Assembly (NCBI GenBank): GCA_034430595.1
Contig: DAOUEL010000064.1
Span: 161,409 to 225,408 of the forward strand
Direction of reading: 5' to 3'
From: E44-bin32 sp034430595
Lineage (GTDB): Bacteria; Chloroflexota; Anaerolineae; Anaerolineales; E44-bin32
Length of the DNA: 64,000 nt
Positions within the stretch are counted from its first letter, which is position 1. The number at the start of each line of letters is the position of its first letter. Shown piece after piece: positions 26,089-35,058 of the stretch. The notes beneath the pieces were generated by a model, which was not told the DNA's origin, searched no databases, and saw only the letters and a list, made by a program, of their open reading frames with translations. The translations under genes and the position numbers were made by a program.

Positions 26089-26094
26089 TGAGTC

Positions 26095-26580
26095 TTAACT
26101 CCGTCGTCGCGCCAGCAAATTTACGACGAAGAGCATCAAACCAACGGCAACTCCAGATACCAGACCGGCCAGCATCGCCTGGCGCGTATCCATCACGGTT
26201 TCCACGTTGCCCTGTACTTTTCCAGCCAGCAGGATAAGACTGCGGCTGTCTTTCAGGATCGCCTGCCTGCTGACAGTAAGTCCGATTCGCGAAGAATCGG
26301 CATACACGTCCTGGCTGTATATGACCCCGGCGCTGCTCTGGTTAAGATTGGCTGTATCGGCCTGCACAACTCCAGCAGCACCTTGCTGAAGCAGGATCGA
26401 ATCGCTATTAACGGCCAGTGCCGCTCCCTGGTGGATGTCTACACTCGCAGCAGTGATTTGGTTGGCACCTCCCTGGTGGATATGAACGATCTCCGCTTCA
26501 ACATCCTCGATCGAGCCACCCTGGAGCTGGACAACGTCTGCATTTAGCTCTTCTTTAGATTGAACCGGCTTTTTTGCCAT
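26095..26580 (-). CDS. tail-anchored protein made of beta-solenoid-like repeats
   Basis: 161 residues. From about 15 to 120 the chain consists of 15-16 residue repeats of the form (A/D)x(V/I)x(I/L)xQGAAxxVxA, for example ASVDIHQGAALAVNS and DSILLQQGAAGVVQA. Regular alternation of hydrophobic and small residues suggests a right- or left-handed beta-helix. A C-terminal helix (about 137-156) followed by RRRS anchors it in the membrane with the repeats in the cytoplasm. There is no signal peptide. ATG is preceded by GTGAGG. No named family recognised; a bactofilin-like scaffold is one possibility. Confidence 0.7.
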   Translation of the reverse strand: MAKKPVQSKEELNADVVQLQGGSIEDVEAEIVHIHQGGANQITAASVDIHQGAALAVNSDSILLQQGAAGVVQADTANLNQSSAGVIYSQDVYADSSRIGLTVSRQAILKDSRSLILLAGKVQGNVETVMDTRQAMLAGLVSGVAVGLMLFVVNLLARRRS

Positions 26581-26730
26581 GCCTCACCTTCAATCAACAT
26601 AAAAAAGAGGGGTTCCCAGAAAATGAACCGGGAATTCCCCGACATCTGCAGGAGCATTCTACCCAGTCCGCCAGAGTTCGTCAACGGTTGCCGCCAGAAC
26701 ATTGTAATCCTGGCACGAATGGAGGCCGCG

Positions 26731-26760
26731 TTGACCGAAAGTGTTGCAGCATGTTAGACT
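26731..26760 (+). promoter_or_regulatory. promoter of the secreted protein-pth-mfd operon
   Basis: TTGACC (26731-26736), 18-base spacer, TAGACT (26755-26760), with GAGGGTGAAG before the ATG at 26788. Confidence 0.55.
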
Positions 26761-26787
26761 ACCAGATTGGCATCCTGAGGGTGAAGA

Positions 26788-27474
26788 ATGCATGATGTTG
26801 GACACATCCTGGGCAAGCTTGGCACCTGCCTTGGGCTGGTAGCGCTTGTCCTTGGACTCTCGCAAACCGCCTCCGCTCAAGCACCAGGCTATGCAGATAT
26901 CGCCTCCCCCATTAAAGGTGAGGCCGTGCAGGGTTTGCTCACGATCGAGGGTTCAGCTTCACATCCATTCTTCCAACGCTACGACCTGGCATTTGCTTAT
27001 CAGAATGATCCAACGCAAACCTGGTTTGTGATTTCCGATCCGATCGACCAGCCTGTAACCAATGGGCCACTGGGACTCTGGGACACATCAGGGATTACGG
27101 ACGGCGAGTACCGATTGAGGCTGCGAGTCTTCCTCAGCAATGGAAATGTACTGCAGGTCATTGTTGAGCATTTACGCATAAGGAATTACACCGCGATTGA
27201 ACCCAGCCGTCTGGGGACGCAAGCACCTGCAGCGACGCCGACGTTGAATATCCCGACCATTACACCCAGGCTAACACCGCTCCCTGCGCTTACAGGCGAT
27301 GGTGGTCGAGGCGTACTCCAGGCTTTTACAATTGGAGCCGTACTTGGCAGTCTAGGCTTGATGGTTGGTGGGGTATACCTATTTGCTCGCCGGCGGATGC
27401 AGATCCGCCTCGGAATCATGCGCACTCGACGCATGCTCTGGCAGCGTGATCGACAACGTCGAAAGCGGGAATAG
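26788..27474 (+). CDS. secreted, C-terminally anchored surface protein, unknown function
   Basis: 228 residues. A signal peptide (about 1-31, ending SQTASA-QA) is followed by an Ig-like domain (IASPIKGEAVQGLLTIEGSA...DGEYRLRLRV), a Thr/Pro-rich linker (about 145-170), a membrane helix (about 180-200) and a strongly basic cytoplasmic tail. The layout is typical of Chloroflexota surface proteins. Pth begins two bases after its stop, so expression is linked to housekeeping genes. Function unknown. Confidence 0.75.
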   Translation: MHDVGHILGKLGTCLGLVALVLGLSQTASAQAPGYADIASPIKGEAVQGLLTIEGSASHPFFQRYDLAFAYQNDPTQTWFVISDPIDQPVTNGPLGLWDTSGITDGEYRLRLRVFLSNGNVLQVIVEHLRIRNYTAIEPSRLGTQAPAATPTLNIPTITPRLTPLPALTGDGGRGVLQAFTIGAVLGSLGLMVGGVYLFARRRMQIRLGIMRTRRMLWQRDRQRRKRE

Positions 27475-27476
27475 GC

Positions 27477-28058
27477 ATGGAAGCGAGAGATACAATTCTC
27501 ATCGCAGGTCTTGGGAACCCCGGGCGCCGATTTCGTGAGAACCGCCACAACATCGGCTTCGCGCTGCTAAATCAACTCGCAGCTCATTGGCAGCTCGAAT
27601 TCACACGTCTCCAATCGGATGCCCTTATTTGCGACATAAAGCGTAGGGACCGAAAAGTCATTCTAGCTAAACCTCAGACCTGGATGAATTCAAGCGGCCG
27701 GTCTGTTGCTGCCATAAAGCGTTTCTATAAGGTCGATTTTTCGAATCTTATTGTTGCCTACGACGACCTTGATCTCCCTCAGGGTACGATTCGCATTCGT
27801 CCCGGTGGTGGATCGGGCGGGCATCGTGGAATGGAATCGATCATTCAACACCTCGGGGGAGATGAGTTCCCACGCGTTAGATTGGGAATTGACCGGCCAC
27901 CCGGCAGAATGGATGCAGCCGATTACGTCCTGCAGGATTTCAGCCCGCTTGAATTGGAAACGATCAATGCTGCTTTGAGACGTGGGGTCGAATGCGTCGA
28001 ATTGCTGCTGGATGAGGGTCTCCAGGCCTGCATGAATAAGTGCAATCCCACAGAATGA
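27477..28058 (+). CDS. pth: peptidyl-tRNA hydrolase
   Basis: 193 residues. GLGNPG at the start, catalytic histidine in RHNIGF, KPQTWMNSSG, and DDLDLPQGTIRIRPGGGSGGHRG are diagnostic. The enzyme releases peptides from tRNAs that fall off the ribosome. The mfd ATG overlaps its TGA (ATGA), so the two are translationally coupled. Confidence 0.97.
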   Translation: MEARDTILIAGLGNPGRRFRENRHNIGFALLNQLAAHWQLEFTRLQSDALICDIKRRDRKVILAKPQTWMNSSGRSVAAIKRFYKVDFSNLIVAYDDLDLPQGTIRIRPGGGSGGHRGMESIIQHLGGDEFPRVRLGIDRPPGRMDAADYVLQDFSPLELETINAALRRGVECVELLLDEGLQACMNKCNPTE

Positions 28059-31000
28059 CGATGGATCTTTCTGCACTTCTACCAGTCCTCCGCTCACTTC
28101 CTGGATATGATGAGCTCCGCGATCAAGCTGCATCTGGCAGCAGATCGCTGATCGGGATCCACCTTCCCCGTTCAATACGGCCGGCAATCCTGGCAGCACT
28201 CCATCAAGACCTCAACCTGCCGATTCTCTACGTTAGCGCACGACAGGATCGAATCCTGGCCTTGAAGGAAGAACTACCAGCATGGCAGCACGATGGTGTT
28301 GAGCCGATTCTGTTCCCTGAGCCAGGCCCGTTGTTCTACGAAATGGCGCCATGGGGGGAGCCAACACGCCTGCAGCGAGTGACTGCGCTCAGCGCACTCA
28401 TGTCCGGGAGGACACCCGGCATTCCAAGCCGTGTTGCAGTTCAACCGGCTCCGATTATTACGACGACCGCCCGCGCCCTAATGACAAGGACGATCAGCCC
28501 GCAGCAGTTTCTTGCTAATTCCAGGGTGATCAAGGTCAATAACACGATTCGCTTTCAGAAATTGCTTGAACTGTTGGTTGATATTGGCTATACGAACAAC
28601 AACCTTGTCACGGAACCTGGCCAATTCAGCCGACGAGGTGGCATTCTCGACCTCTGGCCGCCCGGTGAGGCAAAGCCAGCACGCATCGAGTTCTTCGGTG
28701 ACCTGATTGATTCGATGCGAACGTTCCATCCGGGAACTCAACGGACGGAAGAAATGCTCGAGTGGCTGCAGGTTACCCCGGCGAGAGAAGGTTTGCCTCG
28801 TTTCTACAATAGCAGCTGGGAACCTTTGCTGCCGCAGTTCGTCCAGGAGGGATTGCCATCCCAAGAATCAGTTTTTGAGCTCTTTCTGCCATTGATGAAC
28901 AGCGAGCATCACGGCCTGCTGGATTACATGCCCGCCGGCTCGCTTGTCCTGCTTGATGACTGTACCCAGATAGAGCATGTGGTGGGAGAAATCGAAGAAC
29001 AGGCGATCAACATGCGCAGCGAATCGCCACAAACGGTCCTGCTCGACACAGACTTCCCTCTCCCCTACCTGACCTGGTTAGAGCTGCAGGACAGTCTTGG
29101 GCAGTTTGCGGCAATCGATTTCGGCATTGAGGGCGAGCGCGGGGAACTGCTCTTACCCCTGGAGCATTCCTTCACGCCCGGTCCAAGGTTTGGAGGCCAG
29201 CTTGGATTGGTCATGAAGCAGCTCGAGGACCAGCGCCAAGCTCACGAAGTGACGCTGATCGTTAGTCGCCAGGCCCCACGGCTGGCTGACCTATGGCGGG
29301 AGCAGGCTGGAGAAGCTCGTTTCCAGGACCAGCTTCCAAGAGAGTTCACCCCTGGTGATCTGATCTTCATCCCGGGACCGTTATCCGAAGGTTGGTTGAT
29401 GACCCATCCCAATCTGGGGCGAGTCAATCTACTAACAGATGCTGAGCTATTCGGGTGGACCAGGCCGCGCCCTCGCCGGCGTTCTCTGCACCGGACCACA
29501 GCCCCCGAGCAAGCTTATGCCGATTTATCCACCGGTGATCTTGTTGTACATATCGATTACGGCATCGGCCGCTTCCAGGGCCTGGTCGAGCGCACCTTGG
29601 ACGATCTTCGTCGTGAATACCTGCTGATCGAATATGCAGACGGCGACCAGCTCTTCGTCCCCATCCACCAGGCTGACCGTATCTCACGCTACATCGGAGC
29701 CGATACGGGCGAACCGACACTTTCCCGGCTCGGCGGCACAGAGTGGGAACGCAGCAAATCGCGCGCCCGTGAGGCAGTTGAGCAGGTGGCACGTGATCTG
29801 CTCGAGCTATATGCACGACGCCTGACAGTGCGGGGCACGGCCTTCTCCAGCGACACACCCTGGCAGCATGAACTCGAAGCGTCCTTCAGCCACCAGGAGA
29901 CCGAGGATCAAATCGATGCCTTACAAGCGATCAAGTACGATATGGAACGTCCACGGCCTATGGATCGCTTGATTTGTGGCGATGTAGGTTACGGTAAGAC
30001 CGAGGTGGCGCTCCGAGCGGCCTTCAAGGCGGTCATGGACGGCAAGCAGGTCGCTATTCTTGTTCCAACGACCGTGCTCGCCCAGCAGCATTTTCATACG
30101 TTCTGCCGCCGGTTAGCGGCTTTTCCGGTCGAAGTTGAAATGCTGTCCAGGTTCCGCAGCCGGGCCGAAGCAAGCTCGATCATTCAACGGCTTGGCGTTG
30201 GCGAAGTTGACATTCTCATCGGCACCCACCGCCTGCTCCAGCCTGATGTCCAATTTAAAGATCTCGGCCTGCTGATCATCGATGAAGAACAGCGTTTCGG
30301 GGTCACACATAAAGAGTTCTTAAAGCAGATGCGGACCGAGGTGGATGTGCTCACCTTGACGGCAACTCCGATTCCGCGAACTCTCTACATGGCCTTGACC
30401 GGGGCACGCGACATCTCAACCATCAGCACCCCGCCGGAGGATCGGCTGCCAGTCATCACAAACGTCGGTCCCTATGAACCTCGCCTGATCCGGGCTGCGG
30501 TCCTGCGGGAGCTCGACCGCGGGGGACAAGTATTCTTTGTTCACAACCGGGTTCAGACGATTAACACGATGCTCAGGCGTCTTGAAGGTCTCGTGCCAGA
30601 GGCTCGATTTGAGATGGCACATGGACAGATGCCAGAGGCTGAACTTTCACGGGTGATGGATGCTTTTTCCAACGGACAATTGGATGTGCTCGTAAGCACT
30701 TCAATCATTGAATCGGGGCTTGACATCCCCAATGCCAATACATTGATCGTCGACCGGGCAGACCGGTTCGGATTGGCACAGCTATACCAGCTTAGAGGCC
30801 GCGTGGGCCGGGCTGCGATCCAGGGATACGCTTATTTCTTTCGTCCAAGGGGCACTCGGGCAACCGAGGAGGCTCTGCAGCGATTGGAGATCATCGCTGA
30901 AAACAACCAGCTCGGCGCAGGTTATGCGATTGCGATGCGCGATCTTGAAATGCGTGGGGCGGGTGAAATTCTCGGCACCCGGCAGCACGGGTATATCAAT

Positions 31001-31567
31001 TCTGTCGGATTTCATCTCTACACCCGCCTGCTGGCCTCGGCGGTGCGCCGGATGCGCGCACAGGTCGGTTCCGATCTGGAGATCGAGATTCCGATCCATG
31101 GCGGGCTTGAATTACCCCCTGCTGCAATCGATCTCCCGATAACTGGCGCGATTCCCGAGACCTACATTCAAGATCGCGACTTACGCCTTCAGCTCTACCG
31201 GCGGCTGGCCGAAATCAGAGACTTTGATGCGTTGGATAACGTCAAGGATGAGCTCAACGATCGTTTCGGGTCACCGCCCGAAGAAGTACAGCAATTGCTG
31301 TTTCAGCTGCGGGTTAAAGTCGCAGCCACCCATGCCAGAATTGATCGGATTCTCTCAGAGAACGGACAGATCCTGCTCGAGATATCACCCGAGCGGAATG
31401 TCGGTCAGTTTCAAGTCACGAGTGAAAAACTACGGAGAAGCAAGCGCGGCGTATGGCTTCAAGCACGTGCTAACCCGGATTGGAAAGATGATTTACTCAC
31501 CGTCCTGGACGACCTCATCCCAAGAGCACCCAACCAAAAGGAACAGCAACCCCAATTGGAACGTTAA
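28055..31567 (+). CDS. mfd: transcription-repair coupling factor Mfd
   Basis: 1170 residues from ATG 28055. The N-terminal UvrB-like module (UvrA-binding) is followed by the RNA-polymerase interaction domain (TGDLVVHIDYGIGRFQGL), then the RecG-like translocase with Walker A GDVGYGKTEVA, DEEQRFGV (DEEQ box) and TATPIPRTLYM, helicase motifs IV-VI (SGLDIPNANT, QLRGRVGR), and the C-terminal TRCF domain. Mfd removes stalled RNA polymerase and recruits excision repair. Full length. Confidence 0.97.
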   Translation: MTMDLSALLPVLRSLPGYDELRDQAASGSRSLIGIHLPRSIRPAILAALHQDLNLPILYVSARQDRILALKEELPAWQHDGVEPILFPEPGPLFYEMAPWGEPTRLQRVTALSALMSGRTPGIPSRVAVQPAPIITTTARALMTRTISPQQFLANSRVIKVNNTIRFQKLLELLVDIGYTNNNLVTEPGQFSRRGGILDLWPPGEAKPARIEFFGDLIDSMRTFHPGTQRTEEMLEWLQVTPAREGLPRFYNSSWEPLLPQFVQEGLPSQESVFELFLPLMNSEHHGLLDYMPAGSLVLLDDCTQIEHVVGEIEEQAINMRSESPQTVLLDTDFPLPYLTWLELQDSLGQFAAIDFGIEGERGELLLPLEHSFTPGPRFGGQLGLVMKQLEDQRQAHEVTLIVSRQAPRLADLWREQAGEARFQDQLPREFTPGDLIFIPGPLSEGWLMTHPNLGRVNLLTDAELFGWTRPRPRRRSLHRTTAPEQAYADLSTGDLVVHIDYGIGRFQGLVERTLDDLRREYLLIEYADGDQLFVPIHQADRISRYIGADTGEPTLSRLGGTEWERSKSRAREAVEQVARDLLELYARRLTVRGTAFSSDTPWQHELEASFSHQETEDQIDALQAIKYDMERPRPMDRLICGDVGYGKTEVALRAAFKAVMDGKQVAILVPTTVLAQQHFHTFCRRLAAFPVEVEMLSRFRSRAEASSIIQRLGVGEVDILIGTHRLLQPDVQFKDLGLLIIDEEQRFGVTHKEFLKQMRTEVDVLTLTATPIPRTLYMALTGARDISTISTPPEDRLPVITNVGPYEPRLIRAAVLRELDRGGQVFFVHNRVQTINTMLRRLEGLVPEARFEMAHGQMPEAELSRVMDAFSNGQLDVLVSTSIIESGLDIPNANTLIVDRADRFGLAQLYQLRGRVGRAAIQGYAYFFRPRGTRATEEALQRLEIIAENNQLGAGYAIAMRDLEMRGAGEILGTRQHGYINSVGFHLYTRLLASAVRRMRAQVGSDLEIEIPIHGGLELPPAAIDLPITGAIPETYIQDRDLRLQLYRRLAEIRDFDALDNVKDELNDRFGSPPEEVQQLLFQLRVKVAATHARIDRILSENGQILLEISPERNVGQFQVTSEKLRRSKRGVWLQARANPDWKDDLLTVLDDLIPRAPNQKEQQPQLER

Positions 31568-31588
31568 CCAAAATCGATTGGCACAAAC

Positions 31589-32497
31589 CTATACATCACC
31601 GTGGAAATGTACCAGGACAGTTAGATACGGTACGCCCTTGATGTATTCGAATCCGAATCCCCAGGCACGCCAGTCGTAACGGTTGCCCTTCTCTGGCGCT
31701 GGCCGGAGGAAGACATAGTAATGTAAGTTCTGATACTCTGATGGCCATTCTGCTGGAGTGGAGCTGACTCCGGCCGGTATTTCATTGCAGATGGGTGTGC
31801 TTGCGGTATCCAATACATCTTGAAGCAGAGGATAAATTACATCCTGAAACGAACCGGTAACATGGAACTCCCCTCCGCTCTGCTCCCCCCAGTCAAACGA
31901 AGCACGCTCTTCGAAGATCTTCTCGATCTGCTCAGATGAAAAACTAACACCCGGATTCCACCATTCCTGCCGAACGGTCAGCCCGCGTTGAGGATTGGCC
32001 ATGCTTGCGAGTGTTAACCCGTCCTGGTTCACCAGTGCTTCAACGGCCCGGTAGGCAAGATCGTAGGCGCGTTCGTCCGCACAGAACGCTTCGGTGGTTA
32101 CATCCTCGGTCAAATTCCAGAAATTCACCCACCCTGTTTGATCAACGATTGTGGAAATCTCGACCCAGAGTGAACTACCCAGGCTGGTGCTGTTCCCTGT
32201 TAGATGGATACCCCTGGCATCGTATTCGAGACGCTGCACGATCCCCCCGGCAACGCCGGCAGGATTGTGCACTGCAAGCTGATCGTCGCGTGCAACCCAA
32301 ACCACCCCGAACGTATCGGTGACTTTAAAGGGGATAAATGTCGGTTGGGGGGCTTCATCCGTAGGGGAAGATTCTGTTGCGGCGGATTTTGTAACTTCCG
32401 CCAGGGGAACCGAGCTGCGGGTACAAGCTGGCAATAGAAATAAGGGGACGCTCAGCGAGCAGATGGTTAAGAACCGGCGAATAAAATGATGCTTCAT
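31589..32497 (-). CDS. lipoprotein with bacterial SH3-like domain, unknown function
   Basis: 302 residues from ATG 32497. The signal peptide ends in LFLLPAC, a good lipobox, so it is attached to the outer face of the membrane. Residues about 55-125 (VVWVARDDQLAVHNPAG...GWVNFW) look like a bacterial SH3 domain, a wall-binding module. The rest is not recognised. A longer start at 32530 overlaps the lon stop as ATGA and is also possible. It converges with mfd. Confidence 0.75.
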   Translation of the reverse strand: MKHHFIRRFLTICSLSVPLFLLPACTRSSVPLAEVTKSAATESSPTDEAPQPTFIPFKVTDTFGVVWVARDDQLAVHNPAGVAGGIVQRLEYDARGIHLTGNSTSLGSSLWVEISTIVDQTGWVNFWNLTEDVTTEAFCADERAYDLAYRAVEALVNQDGLTLASMANPQRGLTVRQEWWNPGVSFSSEQIEKIFEERASFDWGEQSGGEFHVTGSFQDVIYPLLQDVLDTASTPICNEIPAGVSSTPAEWPSEYQNLHYYVFLRPAPEKGNRYDWRAWGFGFEYIKGVPYLTVLVHFHGDV

Positions 32498-32526
32498 TTC
32501 CACACCGGTCGACCCTGGCCGGAGTG

Positions 32527-35052
32527 TCATGCATGCCCCCCGATCGAATTCGAGGAGGCCGCGTCCTTCTTGTGCTTGCGACCCGTCGGTTTACCCTTCA
32601 CCCCGGGTTTCGTTTTCGACGCCGTTTTCCGCTTCAATGGCGGAGCCAACGCGTAATCAAGAACTTCCTGCATGGTTTCTACCAAACGTATATCAAGGGC
32701 AGATTTCGCCTGGCGCGGCAAATCCTCCAGGTCTTTCTCATTCTTTGCCGGGAGAATGACCGAATCAAGTTTCATACGATACGCGGCGTGAACCTTCTCC
32801 CGAACGCCGCCTACTGGCAACACTCGGCCGCGCAAGGTAATCTCACCCGTCATCCCAATATTTCGATGGACAGGACGTCCAGTAAGCGCCGAGGCTAGTG
32901 CGACCGCCATCGTGATCCCCGCGCTGGGTCCATCCTTCGGAATCGATCCCTCCGGAACATGAATGTGGATATCCGTCTTTTCGAAGATATCGAGGTTGAT
33001 GCCCAATGGTTCGGACAAGGACTTGATGTATGAGAAGGCTGCCTGCGCAGATTCCTGCATCACATCGCCAATCTGGCCTGTAATCTGCAGTCCTCCCTTG
33101 CCCTCGACGAGCAGTGCCTCAACGACCAGGATTTCACCCCCATTTTCAGTCCAGGCCAATCCGATCGATGCGCCTACTTGATCTTCAGCTGGCAAATCAG
33201 GAGGCTGGATCTGAGGCGGTCCAAGCAATCGACTAAGCGTGGAAACTGTAATCCGTTTGAGCTCATGCTTACCTTCTGCCCTGCGTCGCACAACCCGGCG
33301 GCAGATTTTTCCGATCTCCCGCTCCAAATTCCGGACTCCTGCCTCCCAGGTGTATTCTCGAATCATGTCTTTCAAGGCATTCTCATTGAAAGAAAGTTCA
33401 TCTCCCTTCAGCCCATTCTGTTCAAGCTGCCGAGGGATGAGGAATTTCTTCGCAATTGACAGCTTCTCCTCTTCAATGTACCCAGGGAATTCGATGACTT
33501 CCAAACGGTCGAGGAGCGCTGGCGGGATCGGGTCTAGCGTATTCGCCGTGGTGATGAACATCACATGCGAGAGGTCATACGGGATTTCGAGATAGTGGTC
33601 AGAAAATGCAAAATTCTGTTCCGGATCGAGAACTTCTAACAACGCCGAAGATGGATCTCCACGGTAATCGAGACCTAGTTTGTCAATCTCATCCAGCATG
33701 AAGAGCGGATTGATGCTCTCTGCCCGGCGCATTGCCTGCAGGATGCGTCCAGGGAGGGCGCCGATATAAGTCCGCCGGTGGCCGCGTATCTCGGCCTCAT
33801 CCCGAATGCCGCCGAGCGATATGCGAATGAATTTCCGGCCGAGTGCTTCAGCGATTGAACGCCCGAGGGAGGTCTTCCCAGTCCCGGGCGGTCCTACAAA
33901 GCATAGGATCGGCTGCTTATGCTTTTCAGGTGTGATGCTTCGAACGGCAATATATTCAAGAATACGATCTTTTGCCTTTGACAGGGCGTAGTGCTGCTCC
34001 TCCAACACGCTGGCCACGTGCTTAATATCGAGATTGTCAATTGTGGCTTCGCTCCAAGGGAGCTCCATCAACCAATCGAGGTAGGTGCGAATGATCCCGA
34101 CTTCGGGCGACATCGGAGGCATCTGCTGCAGCCGCTGCAGCTCTTTTAATCCGCGTTCTTGGACCTCCTCCGGTAAACTGAGGTGCGTAATACGTTCGCG
34201 TAATTCATCTAACTCCTGCGACCATAAATCACCTTCGCCCAACTCGGTTTGGATTGCCTTCATTTGCTCACGCAGGTACATTTCACGCTGCGATCGGTCC
34301 ACTTCGTTTTGGACCTGAGAATGAATCTGATCTTCCAATTCAAGAACATCGAGCTCGCGACCAAGCAGAATGCTAATGCGCTGAAGGCGCTGAATCGGGT
34401 CGTACATCTCTAGCAGCTCCTGCTGCTCGAGCAGTGTTAGATTGAGTGCAGAAGCGATCAGATCTGCCAGCCAGCCAGGTTCCTCTAGGTTAACGGCATA
34501 GATGTAGACTTCCTCGGGTAGGGCTCGGTTAAATTCGACACATTTTTCAAATAAGGTCTGGACTGCCCGCATCAAGGCAACGGTCTCTTTGCTCGGGTCA
34601 GAGATCTCGGGAATGGGCCGTGCCCGGGCGTAGAAAACTCCCTCCTGCTGGTAAACCTCCACCACTTCTAACCTACGCCGGCCCTGAGTCATGATCGAGA
34701 TCGAACCATCGGGAAGGTGCATCAGCCGCCCGACGGCAACCTCAGTGCCGACGCTAAAGAAATCTTCCGGACCCAGCTCTTCCAATTCGGGATCCTGCAG
34801 GGCGAGTGCGACCATCGTCCGATGGGACCGAATTGCCCCCTCGACGGCTTCAAGCGAGTTTTCGTGGATTACAAATAGTGGTGTCAGTAAATTGGGGTAG
34901 AGGACAACATCATGCAGCGGCAGGATGGGCAGGGTGATCAAGCCGTCCGAATCTAGCAGGGTGTCCTGGACATCGAACAGTTCTTCAGTTCTTCGGTTGA
35001 TGACACCTCCCAGTTCGGGCGGCATCTGGGGCCAGCGCCCATAAACAGTCAT
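32527..35052 (-). CDS. lon: ATP-dependent protease Lon
   Basis: 841 residues. The N-terminal substrate domain (LPILPLHDVVLYPN) and coiled region lead to the AAA+ core with Walker A GPPGTGKTSL and then the Ser-Lys protease domain: Ser in KDGPSAG and Lys in GGVREKVHAA. A basic C-terminal extension of about 35 residues (KRKTASKTKPG...) is longer than usual. Lon degrades damaged and regulatory proteins in the cytoplasm. It lies six bases after folC. Confidence 0.97.
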   Translation of the reverse strand: MTVYGRWPQMPPELGGVINRRTEELFDVQDTLLDSDGLITLPILPLHDVVLYPNLLTPLFVIHENSLEAVEGAIRSHRTMVALALQDPELEELGPEDFFSVGTEVAVGRLMHLPDGSISIMTQGRRRLEVVEVYQQEGVFYARARPIPEISDPSKETVALMRAVQTLFEKCVEFNRALPEEVYIYAVNLEEPGWLADLIASALNLTLLEQQELLEMYDPIQRLQRISILLGRELDVLELEDQIHSQVQNEVDRSQREMYLREQMKAIQTELGEGDLWSQELDELRERITHLSLPEEVQERGLKELQRLQQMPPMSPEVGIIRTYLDWLMELPWSEATIDNLDIKHVASVLEEQHYALSKAKDRILEYIAVRSITPEKHKQPILCFVGPPGTGKTSLGRSIAEALGRKFIRISLGGIRDEAEIRGHRRTYIGALPGRILQAMRRAESINPLFMLDEIDKLGLDYRGDPSSALLEVLDPEQNFAFSDHYLEIPYDLSHVMFITTANTLDPIPPALLDRLEVIEFPGYIEEEKLSIAKKFLIPRQLEQNGLKGDELSFNENALKDMIREYTWEAGVRNLEREIGKICRRVVRRRAEGKHELKRITVSTLSRLLGPPQIQPPDLPAEDQVGASIGLAWTENGGEILVVEALLVEGKGGLQITGQIGDVMQESAQAAFSYIKSLSEPLGINLDIFEKTDIHIHVPEGSIPKDGPSAGITMAVALASALTGRPVHRNIGMTGEITLRGRVLPVGGVREKVHAAYRMKLDSVILPAKNEKDLEDLPRQAKSALDIRLVETMQEVLDYALAPPLKRKTASKTKPGVKGKPTGRKHKKDAASSNSIGGHA

Positions 35053-35058
35053 CGAGTT

